From: Argyresthia goedartella
Lineage: Eukaryota > Arthropoda > Insecta > Lepidoptera > Argyresthiidae
Direction: 5' to 3'
DNA: 64,000 bases
Assembly (NCBI GenBank): GCA_949825045.1
Contig: OX463820.1
Coordinates: 12,598,501 to 12,662,500 of the forward strand
Shown: positions 21,400 to 32,344 of the stretch, in pieces
Layout: each line of letters opens with the position of its first letter
Position numbering within the stretch: position 1 is the stretch's first letter
Translations under genes and position numbers: made by a program
Notes under the pieces: generated by a model
Seen by the model: the letters and a program-made list of their open reading frames with translations, nothing else
The model's database searches: none
Told to the model about the DNA's origin: nothing

Positions 21400-24300
21400 G
21401 CAAGCATAGGAGATCAAAAATGTGTAATATCTTGCCCGAATTAAATAAGTCAAAAAAGTCTAATAATATCCCAATATTAAATAATATTCAGACAAAGGGT
21501 AAGCCCCACTTAAATATTACCCATCAAAACATGCAGGAGCTACCTGGCAAAGAACTTGTATTAGAATTATTTCTTAATAATTCGGACACTGATGTTATTT
21601 GTATTACAGAACATTGGTTAAAGGAAAATATGATGTCTTTTATCATAAATAATTACAAAATTGTCAGTTGTTACAATAGAAAGACTGCTGATAGAGGTGG
21701 TTCTTTAATCTTAGTAAAAAATAATATTAAGGTGAAACAACGGAAAGATATTCTTACACTTACTGTGGAAAGACAAATAGAGTTAACTTGTGTTGAGTTG
21801 GATAGCCATATTATTGTTTGTGTCTACAGACCTCCGAGAGATGAAAAAGGCCATGGCAATTTTGAAATATTCGAGAAAATTATGGAGGAAGCCCTCATTA
21901 AACTTTGTAATAACAGAAAATAGTTAATTATTTGTGGCGATCTAAATGTAGATCTGCTTGTAGATACAACACTGAAGCGACGATTAATAACTCTGTTCAA
22001 ATCATTTAATTTATGTCATGTATTTCTAGAGCCGACTAGAATTACACTTACCAGCCAAACTTGCTTAGATAACGTTTTTTGTGACTGTGAATTCACAAGT
22101 AAAAATGTAATTAACTGTTTACCATCCGATCACAGTGGTCAAACAGTTTCATTCCAAAATACTAGTGAAAATAAGACTAATCCATCATTTTATAGGCCTA
22201 TTACATCCCATAGACTAGAGATGTATATGAAAAACTCAGATATAGGTTTGCCAGTACCGGATTATGATGAACAGAACCCGAACAAAATCTATTCTGACTT
22301 CTTCAACATTATTCAAACAGAATTCAATACAGTTTTTAAATTAAAATTTAATTTAAAAAATTAAAGTCAGTGCCAACAACGGTAAATCTAAATTTAATGA
22401 CTGGGCAACATTTGGAATTCGTAAAAGTAGAGCTATCTTGTATGATCTTTATGAACAAAAAACCTATAACTTTGATATAAAATTTCATGACTATGTTAAA
22501 AAATATTCCAAAACTTTCAAGTTGGTTTGTAGAACTGCAAAAACTTTACACATAAATAGAAAAATACAAAATTCAAATAATAGAATGAAAACGGTTTGGC
22601 AAATCATAAACCGTGAAACTGGCAAAGTTATACCAAGGGATAATGATTTCTGCTTAAATATAGGTGATGATGTTGTTAAATCCAACGCTGAGGTAGCTCG
22701 AGCTTTTGAAACATTCTTCACCAATGCACCCTTACTCACAACAGAGCGTCTAAATTCATCTCCATATGAAGTAGAGGTTTTGTTAAAAAAACAGCACTAG
22801 CATCAGTAATGTAGATTTTAAATTTTATCATGTATATCCCCAGGATATTGCCAAACATATAGATTACTTAATTTAAAAAATACTGAAGACCTGTGGGGTA
22901 TGTCAGTCAAAGTCATTGGTTCAATAATACGTGTTATAGCCCCACACCTAGCTTATAAATTTAATAAATGTGTTGATGAAGGAGCTTTCCCAGACCTCAT
23001 GAAACACAGTAAACTTATACCTCTGTTCAAGTCGGGAGACAAGGGTGATCCGTCAAATTTCAGACCAATATCGGTTCTTCCAGCACTAAGTAAAATTTTT
23101 GGAAAGATTATACTCAATCAAATGCTATCACACTTCAACCGTACAAAACAACTCCACGCCAAGCAATACGGTTTCACCAGGGGTAAATCGACTACGGATG
23201 CAGGTATTACCCTTATATCTCATATTTATTCTGCATGGGAAGCTGCACAGGATGCTATCGGTGTTTTTGCGAGCTTTCGAAGGCATTTGATTGTGTTGAT
23301 CATGACATGTTACTAATGAAATTAAATCATAGGTTCCATATTAGGCCCTTTCTTATTCCTGGTATATATTAACGATCTGCCTTTTATGGTGGAGAAATTG
23401 ACTAACATAGTGTTGTTTGCTGATGATACTTCAATGGTCTTCAAAATTGAAAGACAAAAAGAATAATAATAATAATAATACCTTGGACACTATTTACACA
23501 CATTGATCTAGCCCCAAACTAGGATTCCCTGTATCTTGGGTACTAGACAACGATACACATACTTATATAGATAAATACTATACTAGGATATATAAACAAC
23601 CATGACTAGGGTACAAACATCCGTTCTCATCAAACAAATATTTGCCTCCACCGGGACTCGAACCCGGGACCCTTGACTTCGAAGGCACGGTTACTGCCGA
23701 CTCGGCCATTCGGGTCATCAAAGAAGATTTTGATGATGTCAATAGAGTATTATCTTTTACCTTGAATTGGTTCACAGTTAACAATTTATTGTTAAATGCT
23801 GGTAAAACCAAATGTATCAAATTCTCACTTCCAAATGTCAGGCAAGTTGGGACCAGTTTAGTGTTGGACAGCAATACGTTAGAATTAGAGCAATTTATAA
23901 TTTAAAAAGCACAGACTCCTTAAGACAGCTTTTTAAAGAAATTGACATACTAACTGCAGCTAGTCAATTTATTTTCGAAAATATAATGTATGTACGCAAG
24001 AACCTTACAAAATTTCCCAAACTTAGCGATAGCTGTAATGTTTACCTAAGAAATAATCACAGACTACTTGCGCCCCGGTTTAGACTCGCGAAGGTTAGCA
24101 ATTCTTTCAAGGGTTAATGCTACAACAAGATACCTCTGGAGATCTTGAAATTGCCATTTGAGCAATTTAAAATCCATGTTAAAGCGAATTTGTCGAAAAA
24201 GGGATATTACAATGTTCAAGATTACTTAAATGATGGGTCTGTATGGGGTTAATCTGGCTCAACACAGACCTTGCTGTTAATAATTTTGTAATTATTTATT

Positions 24301-24513
24301 CCTGCTTATTAATCATAACAATTAAATTTTTCATATTTGTATTAGTTAAGCACAACCTATTTTTAAAAGAGATCTAAAAATCAATCTGTGGGAGTTTCTA
24401 CGCCCTTCTGCTCCCACAGTGGTCCAATGTAGAGAAGTGGCAAAAAATGACGATTGCTAAGTATATGTAAATATCTACAGTAATAAAGACATTTGGAATT
24501 TGGAATTTGGAAT
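21400..24513 (+). pseudogene. LINE-A ORF2 relic (endonuclease and RT)
   Basis: The APE-type endonuclease starts near 21420 with HQNMQ (catalytic Asn), TEHW (catalytic Glu), VYRPP, CGDLNVD, QTCLDNVF and SDHSGQ. A TAG at 21921-21923 sits just before LIICGDLN. The RT part has FRPISVLPALSKIF, GFTRGKSTTDAG, GSILGPFLFLVYINDLP and LFADDTSMVF. RT catalytic motif A (about 150 bp around 23318-23333) and the motif-E/thumb region around 23890 are deleted. SINE-2 splits the gene at 23464. The 3' UTR ends near 24513 with tandem TTTGGAA. The family copies itself by target-primed reverse transcription; this copy is dead. Confidence 0.85.
23464..23719 (-). mobile_element. SINE-2 nested in LINE-A
   Basis: A full-length SINE-2 in reverse orientation, with its ATT-rich tail at the left (AATAATAATAAT) and tRNA-like head at the right (GGGACTCGAACCCGGGACCC inverse of the B box). 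AAAGAA at 23458-23463 and 23720-23725 is the likely target duplication. LINE-A copies at 50.4 and 60.4 kb show the uninterrupted GACAAAAAGA.GATTTT sequence. Confidence 0.9.
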
Positions 24514-24539
24514 AAGTTGTGCAAATCAGCTGTTGTCGT

Positions 24540-24571
24540 GAAGCCATCTTGTTTTCCAACAAGATGGCTTC
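24540..24571. repeat. Perfect 14-bp hairpin
   Basis: GAAGCCATCTTGTT is followed by TTCC and its exact reverse complement. It lies just after the LINE-A tail, inside the residue of the split inverted-repeat element. Confidence 0.75.
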
Positions 24572-24849
24572 TGGCTTTGGGTAAGACAGATTGTTAAACG
24601 TTTTCGAAGATGCTTTATTTAAATCAAAATAGCGATTTGGTAAACGTCGGAATTTAATTAACGGTCTAGAGAGTTAGTTAAGTGTCTGATTTCACCAACC
24701 AACTGCGACATTGATATTAAAAAGATTTTTATATTATAAAAAAGGCCGTTCGTACACTTGATGATCAGCATGGATACGTGCCGCTGGTTATTCAAAAACG
24801 TCAGGATTCAAACCACACAGCGCTCTACATAACAGAGTTATGCAAGTTG

Positions 24850-25075
24850 GTTAGGCGTAGGCGTAATCCTAATAAAATACCTCAGAGGCTGCCTGGTACA
24901 AGTGAAAGAATAATAGAAACAAACTGAATTTAGAAGTCCCATTGAGCAGAACAGTGTCGCATACCTACACGTAGTAGAAAGGTGACCGCAATTAAAGTGT
25001 ACAATAGGCTGCCTCAAGATATTAAACTTAATAAATAGAAAAGATAGATATGACTCCCTAGGACTTACATGAATA
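24850..25075 (+). pseudogene. LINE RT C-terminal scrap
   Basis: Reading across frameshifts gives LEVPLSRTVSHTYT and then IKVYNRLPQDIK, the kind of ending seen in CR1/Jockey-group LINE proteins just before the stop. The segment is too short and degraded to assign to a family. Confidence 0.35.
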
Positions 25076-25147
25076 TTTGAATTATAAAAGTTGACCCAAT
25101 TTTATCCAATGAATATTATGATAGTATAAAATTCCACAATAACACAT

Positions 25148-25655
25148 ATAATAGTAGTTTATGTGACTGCTGCATAATGGAGGGCATTAAAATTCGAGAG
25201 CGGGTTTATGAAACGAGCCGAAGGCGAGTTTCATAATAATATCACTCGAGAGTTTTAATGCCTAATTATGTACAGTTACATACACTAGTTTATCTACACA
25301 CATATCATAAGCTCTCTTTCATGTGTTCAGGAACCGCATGTTTGACCGGCATTGTGGTTCTGCAATTGTTTAGCTTGTTCTTTAGTACCAACTTCACGCA
25401 GACGGGCGTCGGCGTTCGAAATTTGAATGTCAGTACCAACTTCAAAGACAAACTAGGGACGGCACGCGGATGGGCGTCGGCGTTCGAAATTTGAATGTCA
25501 TTATATGTAGAAAAACTACACATAATGACCATTATGTGTAGTTTTCCAGATACGAAACGAGTTTTTACCAAGTAGTTTAACATAATGCTGATCGTAACGT
25601 GCGGTTTTTGAACGCAGTAAAGAGGGTTTATGATACGTGTGTATATAAATTACTA
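25148..25655 (-). mobile_element. Family-F MITE-like element, longest copy
   Basis: Both inverted arms are present (about 25292-25340 and 25600-25650). The GACGGGCGTCGGCGTTCGAA segment is duplicated in tandem (about 25400-25436 and 25467-25498), and a palindrome lies at 25507-25546 (CTACACATAATG...CATTATGTGTAG). The extension hairpin holds CGAGCCGAAGGCG. No ORF is supported. Confidence 0.8.
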
Positions 25656-26189
25656 TTATTTAGGATTTTATCGTTCAAATGATCGTGTGCAAGTATTTTT
25701 TTGGACTTTGTGACTGTGGAAACTGTATTTGACTACCTTGTAAGTTATTTTAGTAAAATAGTTGTTTTTTTCCTATGTGTCTTTATTGTATTGTATTTCC
25801 CACCAAGTAAGTCATGTTTCACATCTTTTACCTTGCACGTTGTTATTAAATTAGCTGCTATATCCAAATGGGTAAAATGACACTGATACTTAAGACCTAT
25901 AAAAACTTGCAATTTATGGCAATAGATATAAAATGAAAATGAATATAACTTTTGTCTCTTGTCGTACGAACAATGTTCGATTCGAACTGCAATGGTGTAG
26001 CATAACCTGAATGCAGGCTCTACCTGACGAAGCCTACTGAAACTTTATATGCTAGTCTTGAATTTACGGGTTAAGGATCAATTGTACCAAAGCGGAGTTC
26101 TGTAGAGTTGGTTGAGTTATAATGAGGTACAGTATTACACGATCAAGGCAACTGAACTTTAGAAGGCACGTGAGTGTTTCAAAAGTCAA
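25656..26189. other. Unassigned stretch
   Basis: No gene or recurring repeat was recognised. Confidence 0.4.
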
Positions 26190-26345
26190 AATATAAGTTA
26201 ACCATGAATACATATGAGAACACGCATATGAGCACTCATTCAGGTTGCAGGCGGTCCGACTGTGGAACGCACTTCCTTGCAAGGTAAGAGACAGTCCCAC
26301 TCTTGACTCTTTCAAAAACCGGTTAAAAGGGCACTTCCTCTCTCT
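26190..26345 (+). pseudogene. LINE RT C-terminal fragment
   Basis: The frame ending at TGA near 26351 reads FRLQAVRLWNALPCKV and then SPTLDSFKNRLKGHF. This RLWN.LP...R.S..L..FK..L..H pattern is the classical C-terminus of Jockey/CR1-group LINEs. Only the last 40 or so residues remain. A similar ending (KKRIKEHYLSLL) lies at 51165-51250. Confidence 0.6.
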
Positions 26346-26488
26346 TTCGTGAGAGTTATAGTATATATAATTATAATATATAATATATAATGCAGGTATA
26401 TGTGAGTATTTAATTTTGTCAAAATTGGTAGTAATAAACACAAAATAACCTAACTTATGTACAAATATTAAATTAAATAAAAAATATC

Positions 26489-27138
26489 TCACAGATCGCC
26501 GCCGTCGAGAGGCAGAGTGCGCAACATGCTGGCACCATTGCCTCGCTGTATAGCCAGGCTTATGCGCTGGGCGAGGAAGGTGCCAGCTCTTGGATCACCC
26601 GACGCTTCAACGAGTCTTTTCGCAATCTCTTTAAAGACTCGCCGTGCGTCAGTTCCCCACGGCCCGAGGGTCTCCACGCCAAACGGCACAAAAATGTAGT
26701 CTTCCCCGAGGGCGGCATACTTGCGCCGCTTGAGACCCTCCGCAGAGTCCGCCGCTGCGCCGGCCCTTGAAGAAGTCGCTGATAAATGGGATGGCGCTAG
26801 TGTGTCAACACATGTCGCATCCCACACCAGCGACCTCCCATGCTGCCATAGAATGAGCGTCATTCCGTCGGGCCTCTTACCGTCGTCGCGGGCTATGAAC
26901 AGATGGCAAGCCCGCGCTGGAAAAGGCCCGTCGGATGACGTCATTGAGAGCAGCATGTCTAGAGAGACGGACAGCGCTGTAGTTGCAGGACAGGCCGTGG
27001 TGTCCACGTTGGCACACCCTGGCGCCGCAGCGGCAACGATGTATCTTATTAGTTTTTACCCCCAGTCGTAGACAGACGGCCAGCGACAGGGTGGTCCTTT
27101 CAAGCAACGTGCCGAGCTGTCTGGAGGGGATAGCATGT
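26489..27138 (-). pseudogene. LINE-D C-terminal zinc and nuclease-like domain
   Basis: The minus strand reads [29 protein letters not shown]...GHHGLSC (zinc ligands C-C-H-C), [59 protein letters not shown], and [20 protein letters not shown]. The RPD...VWD spacing resembles a PD-(D/E)XK-type endonuclease joined to an RT, which would nick the target in some LINE clades (inference). One frameshift separates the zinc part from the RPD part. The N-terminal remainder of the same copy lies at 29217-29822. Confidence 0.75.
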
Positions 27139-28266
27139 AGCAGTGGGGACCCCACATAGATAAATTGGCTGGTAAATTAAGTTCTGCGGCTTACGCTGTT
27201 AGGAACATCAGACAAAACACGTATGTGGCTACATCTAGGCTAGTATATTTTAGTTACTTTCATAGTGTGATGTCCTATGGTATCTTGTTGTGGGGGAAAG
27301 CAGCGGATATTCAAACTATTTTTATTTTACAGAAAAGAGCTATTCGAGCAATTTATAATTTAAAACCAACAGACTCCTTAACACGTTGAGCGCCAGTGTA
27401 TCTTCAATGATACACCATAGGGTGCTTTCTCACAGGCCAGTGTATACCTATAATTTTATAGTATATTTTTTAAGAAAAACCCCATATTTTCTTTATATTT
27501 TAAGATATTTACACCACAAAAACACAGGCACATTCTCCAGGGCCAACGCTTTTGAATGCGCTACTAAAATGTATGAAATGGTGTATATTGTGGAATACAC
27601 CGGCCTCCGAAGTCGGGCAGTGTGGTGTATCATTAAGGATACACTGGCCTGTGACAAAGCACCCTATGGTGTATCATTAAAGATAACTGGCGCTCAACGT
27701 GTTAAGAGAGCTTTTTAAAGAAATTGACATACTAACAGTAGCTAGTCAATTTATTTTCGAAAATATAATGTATGTGCGCAAGAACCTTACAACATTTTCC
27801 AAACTTAGCGATAGCTGTAATGTTAACCTAAGAAATAATCACAGACAATGTGCGCCCCGTTTTAGACTCGCGAAGGTTAGCAATTCTTTCAAGGGTCAGT
27901 GCATTCTCTACTATAATAAGATACCTCTGCAGATTTTGAAATTGCCATTTGAGCAATTTAAAAAGCATGTTAAAGCGACTTTGTCGAAAAAGGGATATTA
28001 CAATGTTCAAGATTACTTAAATGACAGGACTGTATGGGGTTAATCTGGCTCAACACAGACCTTGCTGTTAATAATTTTGTAATTATTAATTCCTGCTTAT
28101 TAATCATAACAATTAAATTTTTCATATTTGTATTAGTTAAGCACAAACTATTTTTAAAAGAGATCTAAAAATCAATCTGTGGGCGTTTCTACGCCCTTCT
28201 GCTCCCACAGTGGTCCAATGTAGAGAAGAGGCAAAAAATGACGTTTGCTAAGTATATGTAAATATC
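27139..28266 (+). pseudogene. LINE-A RT C-terminal half and 3' UTR
   Basis: It begins near HIDKLAGKLSSAAYAVRNIR and continues through ARLVYFSYFHSVMSYGILLW, ILQKRAIRAIYNL, ENIMYVRKNLTTF and PFEQFKKHVKATLSKKGY to a stop at 28040-28042. The 3' UTR has the GGGCGTTTCTACGCCC hairpin. A TTAA-flanked MITE interrupts the frame at 27382-27701; without it the reading frame is continuous. The copy is fused to LINE-D at the left and to an inverted LINE-B piece at the right. Confidence 0.85.
27382..27701. mobile_element. 320-bp piggyBac-type MITE
   Basis: TTAA at 27378-27381 and 27702-27705 flank inverted termini of about 60 bp that begin CACGTTGAGCGCCAG and include AATGATACACCATAGGGTGC and CACAGGCCAG. 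The empty site (CTCCTTAAGAGAGC-like) is visible in other LINE-A copies at 23.9 and 31.5 kb. It has no transposase of its own. The 60-bp termini with only a few mismatches suggest a fairly recent insertion. Confidence 0.92.
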
Positions 28267-29216
28267 TACAAAATTCAAAAAATTCAAAATTCAAAAAGAG
28301 TTTATTTTCATAAGAAACACATAGGTAACATTTGGGGAATGTCAAATCTTAAACTAACACATGTATAAGGTACAGGGAAATATAGAACTCAATTTGAAAT
28401 CCGTCACCTCAATGTTTTAGATGCTGGAGGCAAAGAGGCGACTAGAAACCTCCAGCTTTATACGTTGTTTTTTACAGAATTGGAGCAAACACCTTCCCAA
28501 GCTTTCTTGTCTTCTACATAATCTGATATTTTGTAGTAACCTTTTTTACATAAGTGATTTTTAACAACATTTTTAAATTTATTTACAGACAATTCTTGTA
28601 ACTCTGTCGGTATTTTGTTGTAAAAGCGAATACATTGCCCTTTAAAAGATGCATTAACCTTATGGAGCCTAGTAGTAGGTAAAGCTAGTTTATTCCTATT
28701 TCTAGTGTTGACATTGTGCCTGTCGCTATTCTTAGGAAATTTATCAATATTTTTGTGGACGTACATTAAGTTTTCATAAATATACTGACACGGCACTGTT
28801 ATAATGTTAATTTCCTTAAATTTACAACGCAGTGACTCTCTGGGACCCACATTGTAGATTGCACGAACAGCCCTCTTTTGCAGCACAAATATTATGTTAA
28901 TGTCTGCAGCGTTCCTCCACAGCAGTATGCCGTAAGACATAATGCTATGGAAGTAGCTGAAGTAAACTAGTCTAGCTGTTTCCACGTCCGTAAAAAGACG
29001 GATTTTTTTAACCACATAAACTGCGGAACTGAGTTTTTTTGATAGATTATCTATGTGTGGGCCCCACTGAAGCTTATTATCTAAGGTGATTCCTAGGAAT
29101 ACCGTGCTATCTACAATTTCTTAATTTTCACCTTTAACATTAACATTAGCCGAGACTTGTTTAACATTGGGGAGTATAAACCGAATACATTTAGTTTTGT
29201 TATTGTTAAGGAGGCT
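28267..29216 (-). pseudogene. LINE-B-related RT C-terminal half and 3' UTR
   Basis: The minus strand reads KTKCIRFILPNVKQV, VFLGITLDNKLQWGPHI, ETARLVYFSYFHSIMSYG, FVLQKRAVRAIYN, YIYENLMYVHKNIDKFP and FKGQCIRFYNKIPTELQEL, and stops at about 28458. A TAA after NVKGEN and 5' truncation inactivate it. It is clearly closer to the LINE-B at 51-57 kb than to LINE-A. The 3' tail is repeated AATTCAAA on the plus strand and abuts the end of the neighbouring LINE-A. Confidence 0.85.
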
Positions 29217-29822
29217 CTCGCGCCTTTGGAGGCAGAGCGGCTCATCCCACAACCTTTGGGATTTTGAGTTTAGTGGGGAATTTTGACCCGGACAGGCTTG
29301 CGTCCAAGTCAAAGTCAAAGTCAAAGTACTTTATTACTGTAGATATTTACATATACTTAGCAAACGTCAATTTTGCCTCTTCTCTACATTGGACCACTGT
29401 GGGAGAAGAAGGGCGTAGAAACTCCAAGAAACTCAAGGGCGTAGAAACCAAGCGCTCCTGGCATCGGCTAGGCACGTAACCTCAACATCACCAAGTGAAG
29501 GGTTAATTATTTTACCGAAGAGGTCACGTGTACCATAGGCCGAGGACAGGAACGCTGGAAGCGCGACATCTGATATATTTCGGATCCCCAGGCCACCGAG
29601 TCTTATAGGCAGGCATGCCTGCGTCCAGCTATTGTCATCGAAACTGCAATTTAGGATGTCTGTTAGGGTTTTTTGTATGAGGTGATCGAGAAATAAAAGG
29701 GAAGAAGGGTATTTCGATAGTGGGGCGCAGCGGAGGACATACGTCAATTTAGGCACAAAGAGGCAGAAGCGGATGATTGTAAGGGCGATCGAATTTGGAA
29801 ATTGTGTATATTGTATATAAGT
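29217..29822 (-). pseudogene. LINE-D RT-side fragment
   Basis: The minus strand reads FCLFVPKLTYVLRCAPL, LDHLIQKTLTDILNCSF, WTQACLPIRLGGLGIRNI and ALPAFLSSAYGTRDLF. After a 120-bp LINE-A insertion it continues with LNSKSQRLWDEPLCLQRRESLL. In proteins of this type the order is RT, GGLGIR, the WD.PL segment, then the zinc and nuclease-like domain. This is therefore the upstream part of the copy whose C-terminus is at 26489-27138. Confidence 0.7.
29306..29425 (-). mobile_element. LINE-A 3' end, 120-bp insertion
   Basis: The insertion carries only the extreme 3' UTR (inverse of CTCCCACAGTGGTCCAATG and ATATCTACAGTAATAAAG) with a tail of TCAAAG units. CCAAG flanks it on both sides and may be a 5-bp target duplication. 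It inserted into the LINE-D relic. Confidence 0.8.
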
Positions 29823-29824
29823 AT

Positions 29825-30185
29825 CTACACACGTATCATAAACCCTCTTTACTGCGTCCAAAAACCGCACTTTACGATCAGCATAATGTTAAACTACTTT
29901 GTAAAAACTCATTTCTTATCTGAATATTGAACATTATGACCATAATGTGTAAATTTTCTACATATTATGACATTCAAATTTCGAACGCCAACGCCCACCT
30001 GCGTGCCGCCCCTACTTTGTCTGTGAAGTTGGTACTACAGAACAAGCTAAACAACTCAATGCCACAATGCCGGTCTAAAATGCGGTTCCTGAACACATCA
30101 AAGAGAGATTATGATATGTGTGTAGATAAACTAGTGAATGTAAGTGTACATAATTAGGCATTATGTATCAGTCACATAAACTACT
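29825..30185 (+). mobile_element. Family-F MITE-like element
   Basis: Left arm ACACGTATCATAAACCC...CCGCAC and right arm TGCGGTTCCTGAACAC...TGTGTGTAG are both visible around the CATTATGACCATAATG palindrome. The 3' extension is shortened, lacking the ACTC...GAGT hairpin, and ends CATAAACTACTA. Confidence 0.8.
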
Positions 30186-30229
30186 ATATTTTCCATATTT
30201 TATATTATATGTATTTTAGTATAGATTCG

Positions 30230-30405
30230 ATATTAGATATTGTACACTGCCTACCCTTTCATGATACATTTCCCTTTCATGCCTTGGTTTGCTGGTAGAA
30301 ATCTCTTTTTAGAGACAAGCTCGCCTTTGTAAATATGATTTCTCCTGTAACCTTTTAAATTTAATATGTGTGTGTGCAATAAAGAATTATGAATACTACA
30401 GGTAG
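30230..30405 (+). mobile_element. Family-J 3' tail element
   Basis: TTGGTTTGCTGGTAGAAATC, the hairpin ATCTCTTTTTAGAGA, GCTCGCCTTTGTAAATATG, TGTGTGTGTGCAATAAAG and an A-rich end are in the same order as in the other J copies. The AATAAAG-type end suggests the 3' end of a LINE or a SINE that shares it. The upstream body is absent. Confidence 0.65.
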
Positions 30406-30955
30406 AGTTGTGTCAAGTGAGACCACTTTTTCCGTCATCGTCGTTCACCCAATAATTCATCGCCATTATTGACAGAGCGAGAGAAGCGACCGAAGCGTCT
30501 CCGTTGGGCATGTTGGGCAAAACTCTTTCGTATATCAGTCTGTCCGGATTTCAGGCCGTTCTCCTCTAGAGTTCGGTCGTAAACCAATTTTCGTGTCATT
30601 TTGTGAGCAGATTCTATAATTATATGAGTTGTTTTCGTCGATTCGTTTTTGGAAAATTTTCAATATGGCGGTGATATATGATTGCAAATGTTAACGTTGG
30701 CTTTACGGACTTTCACAAATGAAGTGTCGTTGGATTTATGGAGACTCTGAGAGTTCAAAAGGTCATAGTTTTGGTAAAGAGTCAACAGGTTCGATTTTAG
30801 ATCTCAAAATGTATTTTGCAAATTAATTGGTTCGGCTACATTCATAATCCATGTAGGTAACGAGGTGTATTCATAAGTTTGTATGTCTGTATGTCAGTTC
30901 AGTTTTCCACCAGCAAACTCGCGAGGCCAGCAGTAGCTCACAGAGCTTGTTCAAG
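30406..30955. other. Unassigned stretch
   Basis: No gene or recurring repeat was recognised. Confidence 0.4.
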
Positions 30956-30959
30956 TTTT

Positions 30960-31605
30960 TTTTTTTTTTACTGTAGATATTTACATATACTTAGCATACG
31001 TCATTTTTTGCCTCTTCTCTACATTGGACCAGTGTGGGAGTAGATGGGCGTAGAAACTCCCACAGATTGATTTTAAGATCTCTTTTAAAAATAGGTTGTG
31101 CTTAACTAATACAAATATGAAAAAAATAAGCAGGAATAAATAATTACAAAATTATTAACAGCAAGGTCTGTGTTGAGCTAGATTAACCCCATAGGCATAG
31201 TCTTGTCATTTAAGTAATCTCGAACATTGTAATATACTTTTTTCGACAAAGTCGCTTTAACATGCTTTTTAAATTGCTCAAATGGCAATTTCAAAATCTC
31301 CAGAGGTATCATCTTATTATAGTAGAGAATGCTCTGACCCTTGAAACAATTGCTAACCTTCGCGAGTCTAAACCGGGGCGCACATAGTCTGTGATTATTT
31401 CTTAGGTTAACATTACAGCTATCGCTAAGTTTGGTTAATGTTGTAAGGTTCTTGCGTACATACATTATATTTTCGAAAATAAATTGACCTACAGTTAGTA
31501 TGTCAATTTCTTTAAAAAGCTCTCTTAAGGCGTCTGTTCGTTTTAAATTATAAATTGCTCGAATAGCTCTTTTCTGTAAAATAAAAATAGTTTGAATATC
31601 CTGGA
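30960..31605 (-). pseudogene. LINE-A RT C-terminus and 3' UTR
   Basis: The minus strand reads FILQKRAIRAIYNLKRTDAL, ENIMYVRKNLTTLTKLSD, NLRNNHRLCAPRFRLAKVS and PFEQFKKHVKATLSKK, and stops near 31178. The 3' UTR is followed by a homopolymer A tail (a T run at 30958-30972 on the plus strand) instead of the short tandem repeats seen in the other copies. The C-terminal end is altered (TMPMGLI). Confidence 0.85.
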
Positions 31606-32014
31606 GAATACGTTCCTTAATGCAGAGAGTGTAAAAACCACCGTCTTGGTAACCAGCCACGGTTGGAGGATCAGGTATCTACATTATCAACTTACAATTT
31701 CTGGTCTAGTTCACTGGTTGGCTTGTGAAATTAATTTCTACTGGGTGACTTTCTATTTAGAAATTGGCAATAGGTGTTATCTATCACAGAGATATGTAGA
31801 GATGTACATAGAATATGAACGTCATTGAAACAGAAAATAGCTACGCGACGCAGAATATTATACCTAGGTGTAGAGACGCCAAGCTAATACATAGGGCAGG
31901 CATTTAAGTGATTTGCAAAAACCCTAAATACCAATATAAATGTAAAGTTGGTCTACTATTCTAAGACTCGACGCTCACCAGGAACAATGATATATGGACA
32001 ACAAGACGTGACGA
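31606..32014. other. Unassigned stretch
   Basis: Nothing was recognised between LINE-A and the next SINE-1. Confidence 0.4.
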
Positions 32015-32235
32015 CCTCTGTGGTGCAGCATTTGTGGCTCTGCCTACCATACGAGAGGTCCCGGGTTCGATCCCCGGCTGGGGGTAAAAAAAAAACAGGT
32101 CTTGGATGTTTCTGTGTGTGTGACGTCACTGTTTCTGATTCCCACGACACAGATTATCCTAGTGTAGGGCCAGAAGCAATGTATGTGCCTATATGTAAAT
32201 GTTTATGTTTATTGTTTATGTTAAAGAGTAACATT
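32015..32235 (+). mobile_element. SINE-1, full length
   Basis: Head ACCTCTGTGGTGCAGCATTT with B-box GGTTCGATCCCCGGC, then poly-A-like spacer, GTGTGTGACGTCACTGTTTC, CCCACGACACAGATTATCCT, CAGAAGCAATGTATGTGCC and a GTTTATGTTTATTG tail. This is the best full-length reference for the family in the window. Confidence 0.9.
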
Positions 32236-32344
32236 TGAAATTCAACAAAAAAAAAACAATATCATTTAAGTAGTTGAACCGAGCTGACTGCGTGCGACTC
32301 TTAAAAACAATGAAGTAAGAGTCAGTTCCATATCAACCTCTTAC

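Larger units (their letters stand above)
21046..24706. mobile_element. Inverted-repeat element split by LINE-A
   Basis: About 115 bp at 21046-21165 match the reverse complement of 24598-24706. Landmarks are AAATCAGACACTTAACTAAC, TCTCTAGACC, CCGACGTTTA and AACGTTTAAC. Without the LINE and repeat C between them the arms would bound an element of roughly 300-400 bp. No clear target duplication was found outside the arms. The LINE-A copy therefore probably inserted into a pre-existing MITE-like element. Confidence 0.65.

Noticed and set aside
26721..27071. Plus-strand 116-codon ORF opposite LINE-D
   Set aside because: The minus strand carries the recognisable CxCG and RPD motifs; the plus frame is its GC-rich shadow.
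30958..30972. Poly-T run as a transcription terminator
   Set aside because: It is the inverse of the A tail of the minus-strand LINE-A copy.
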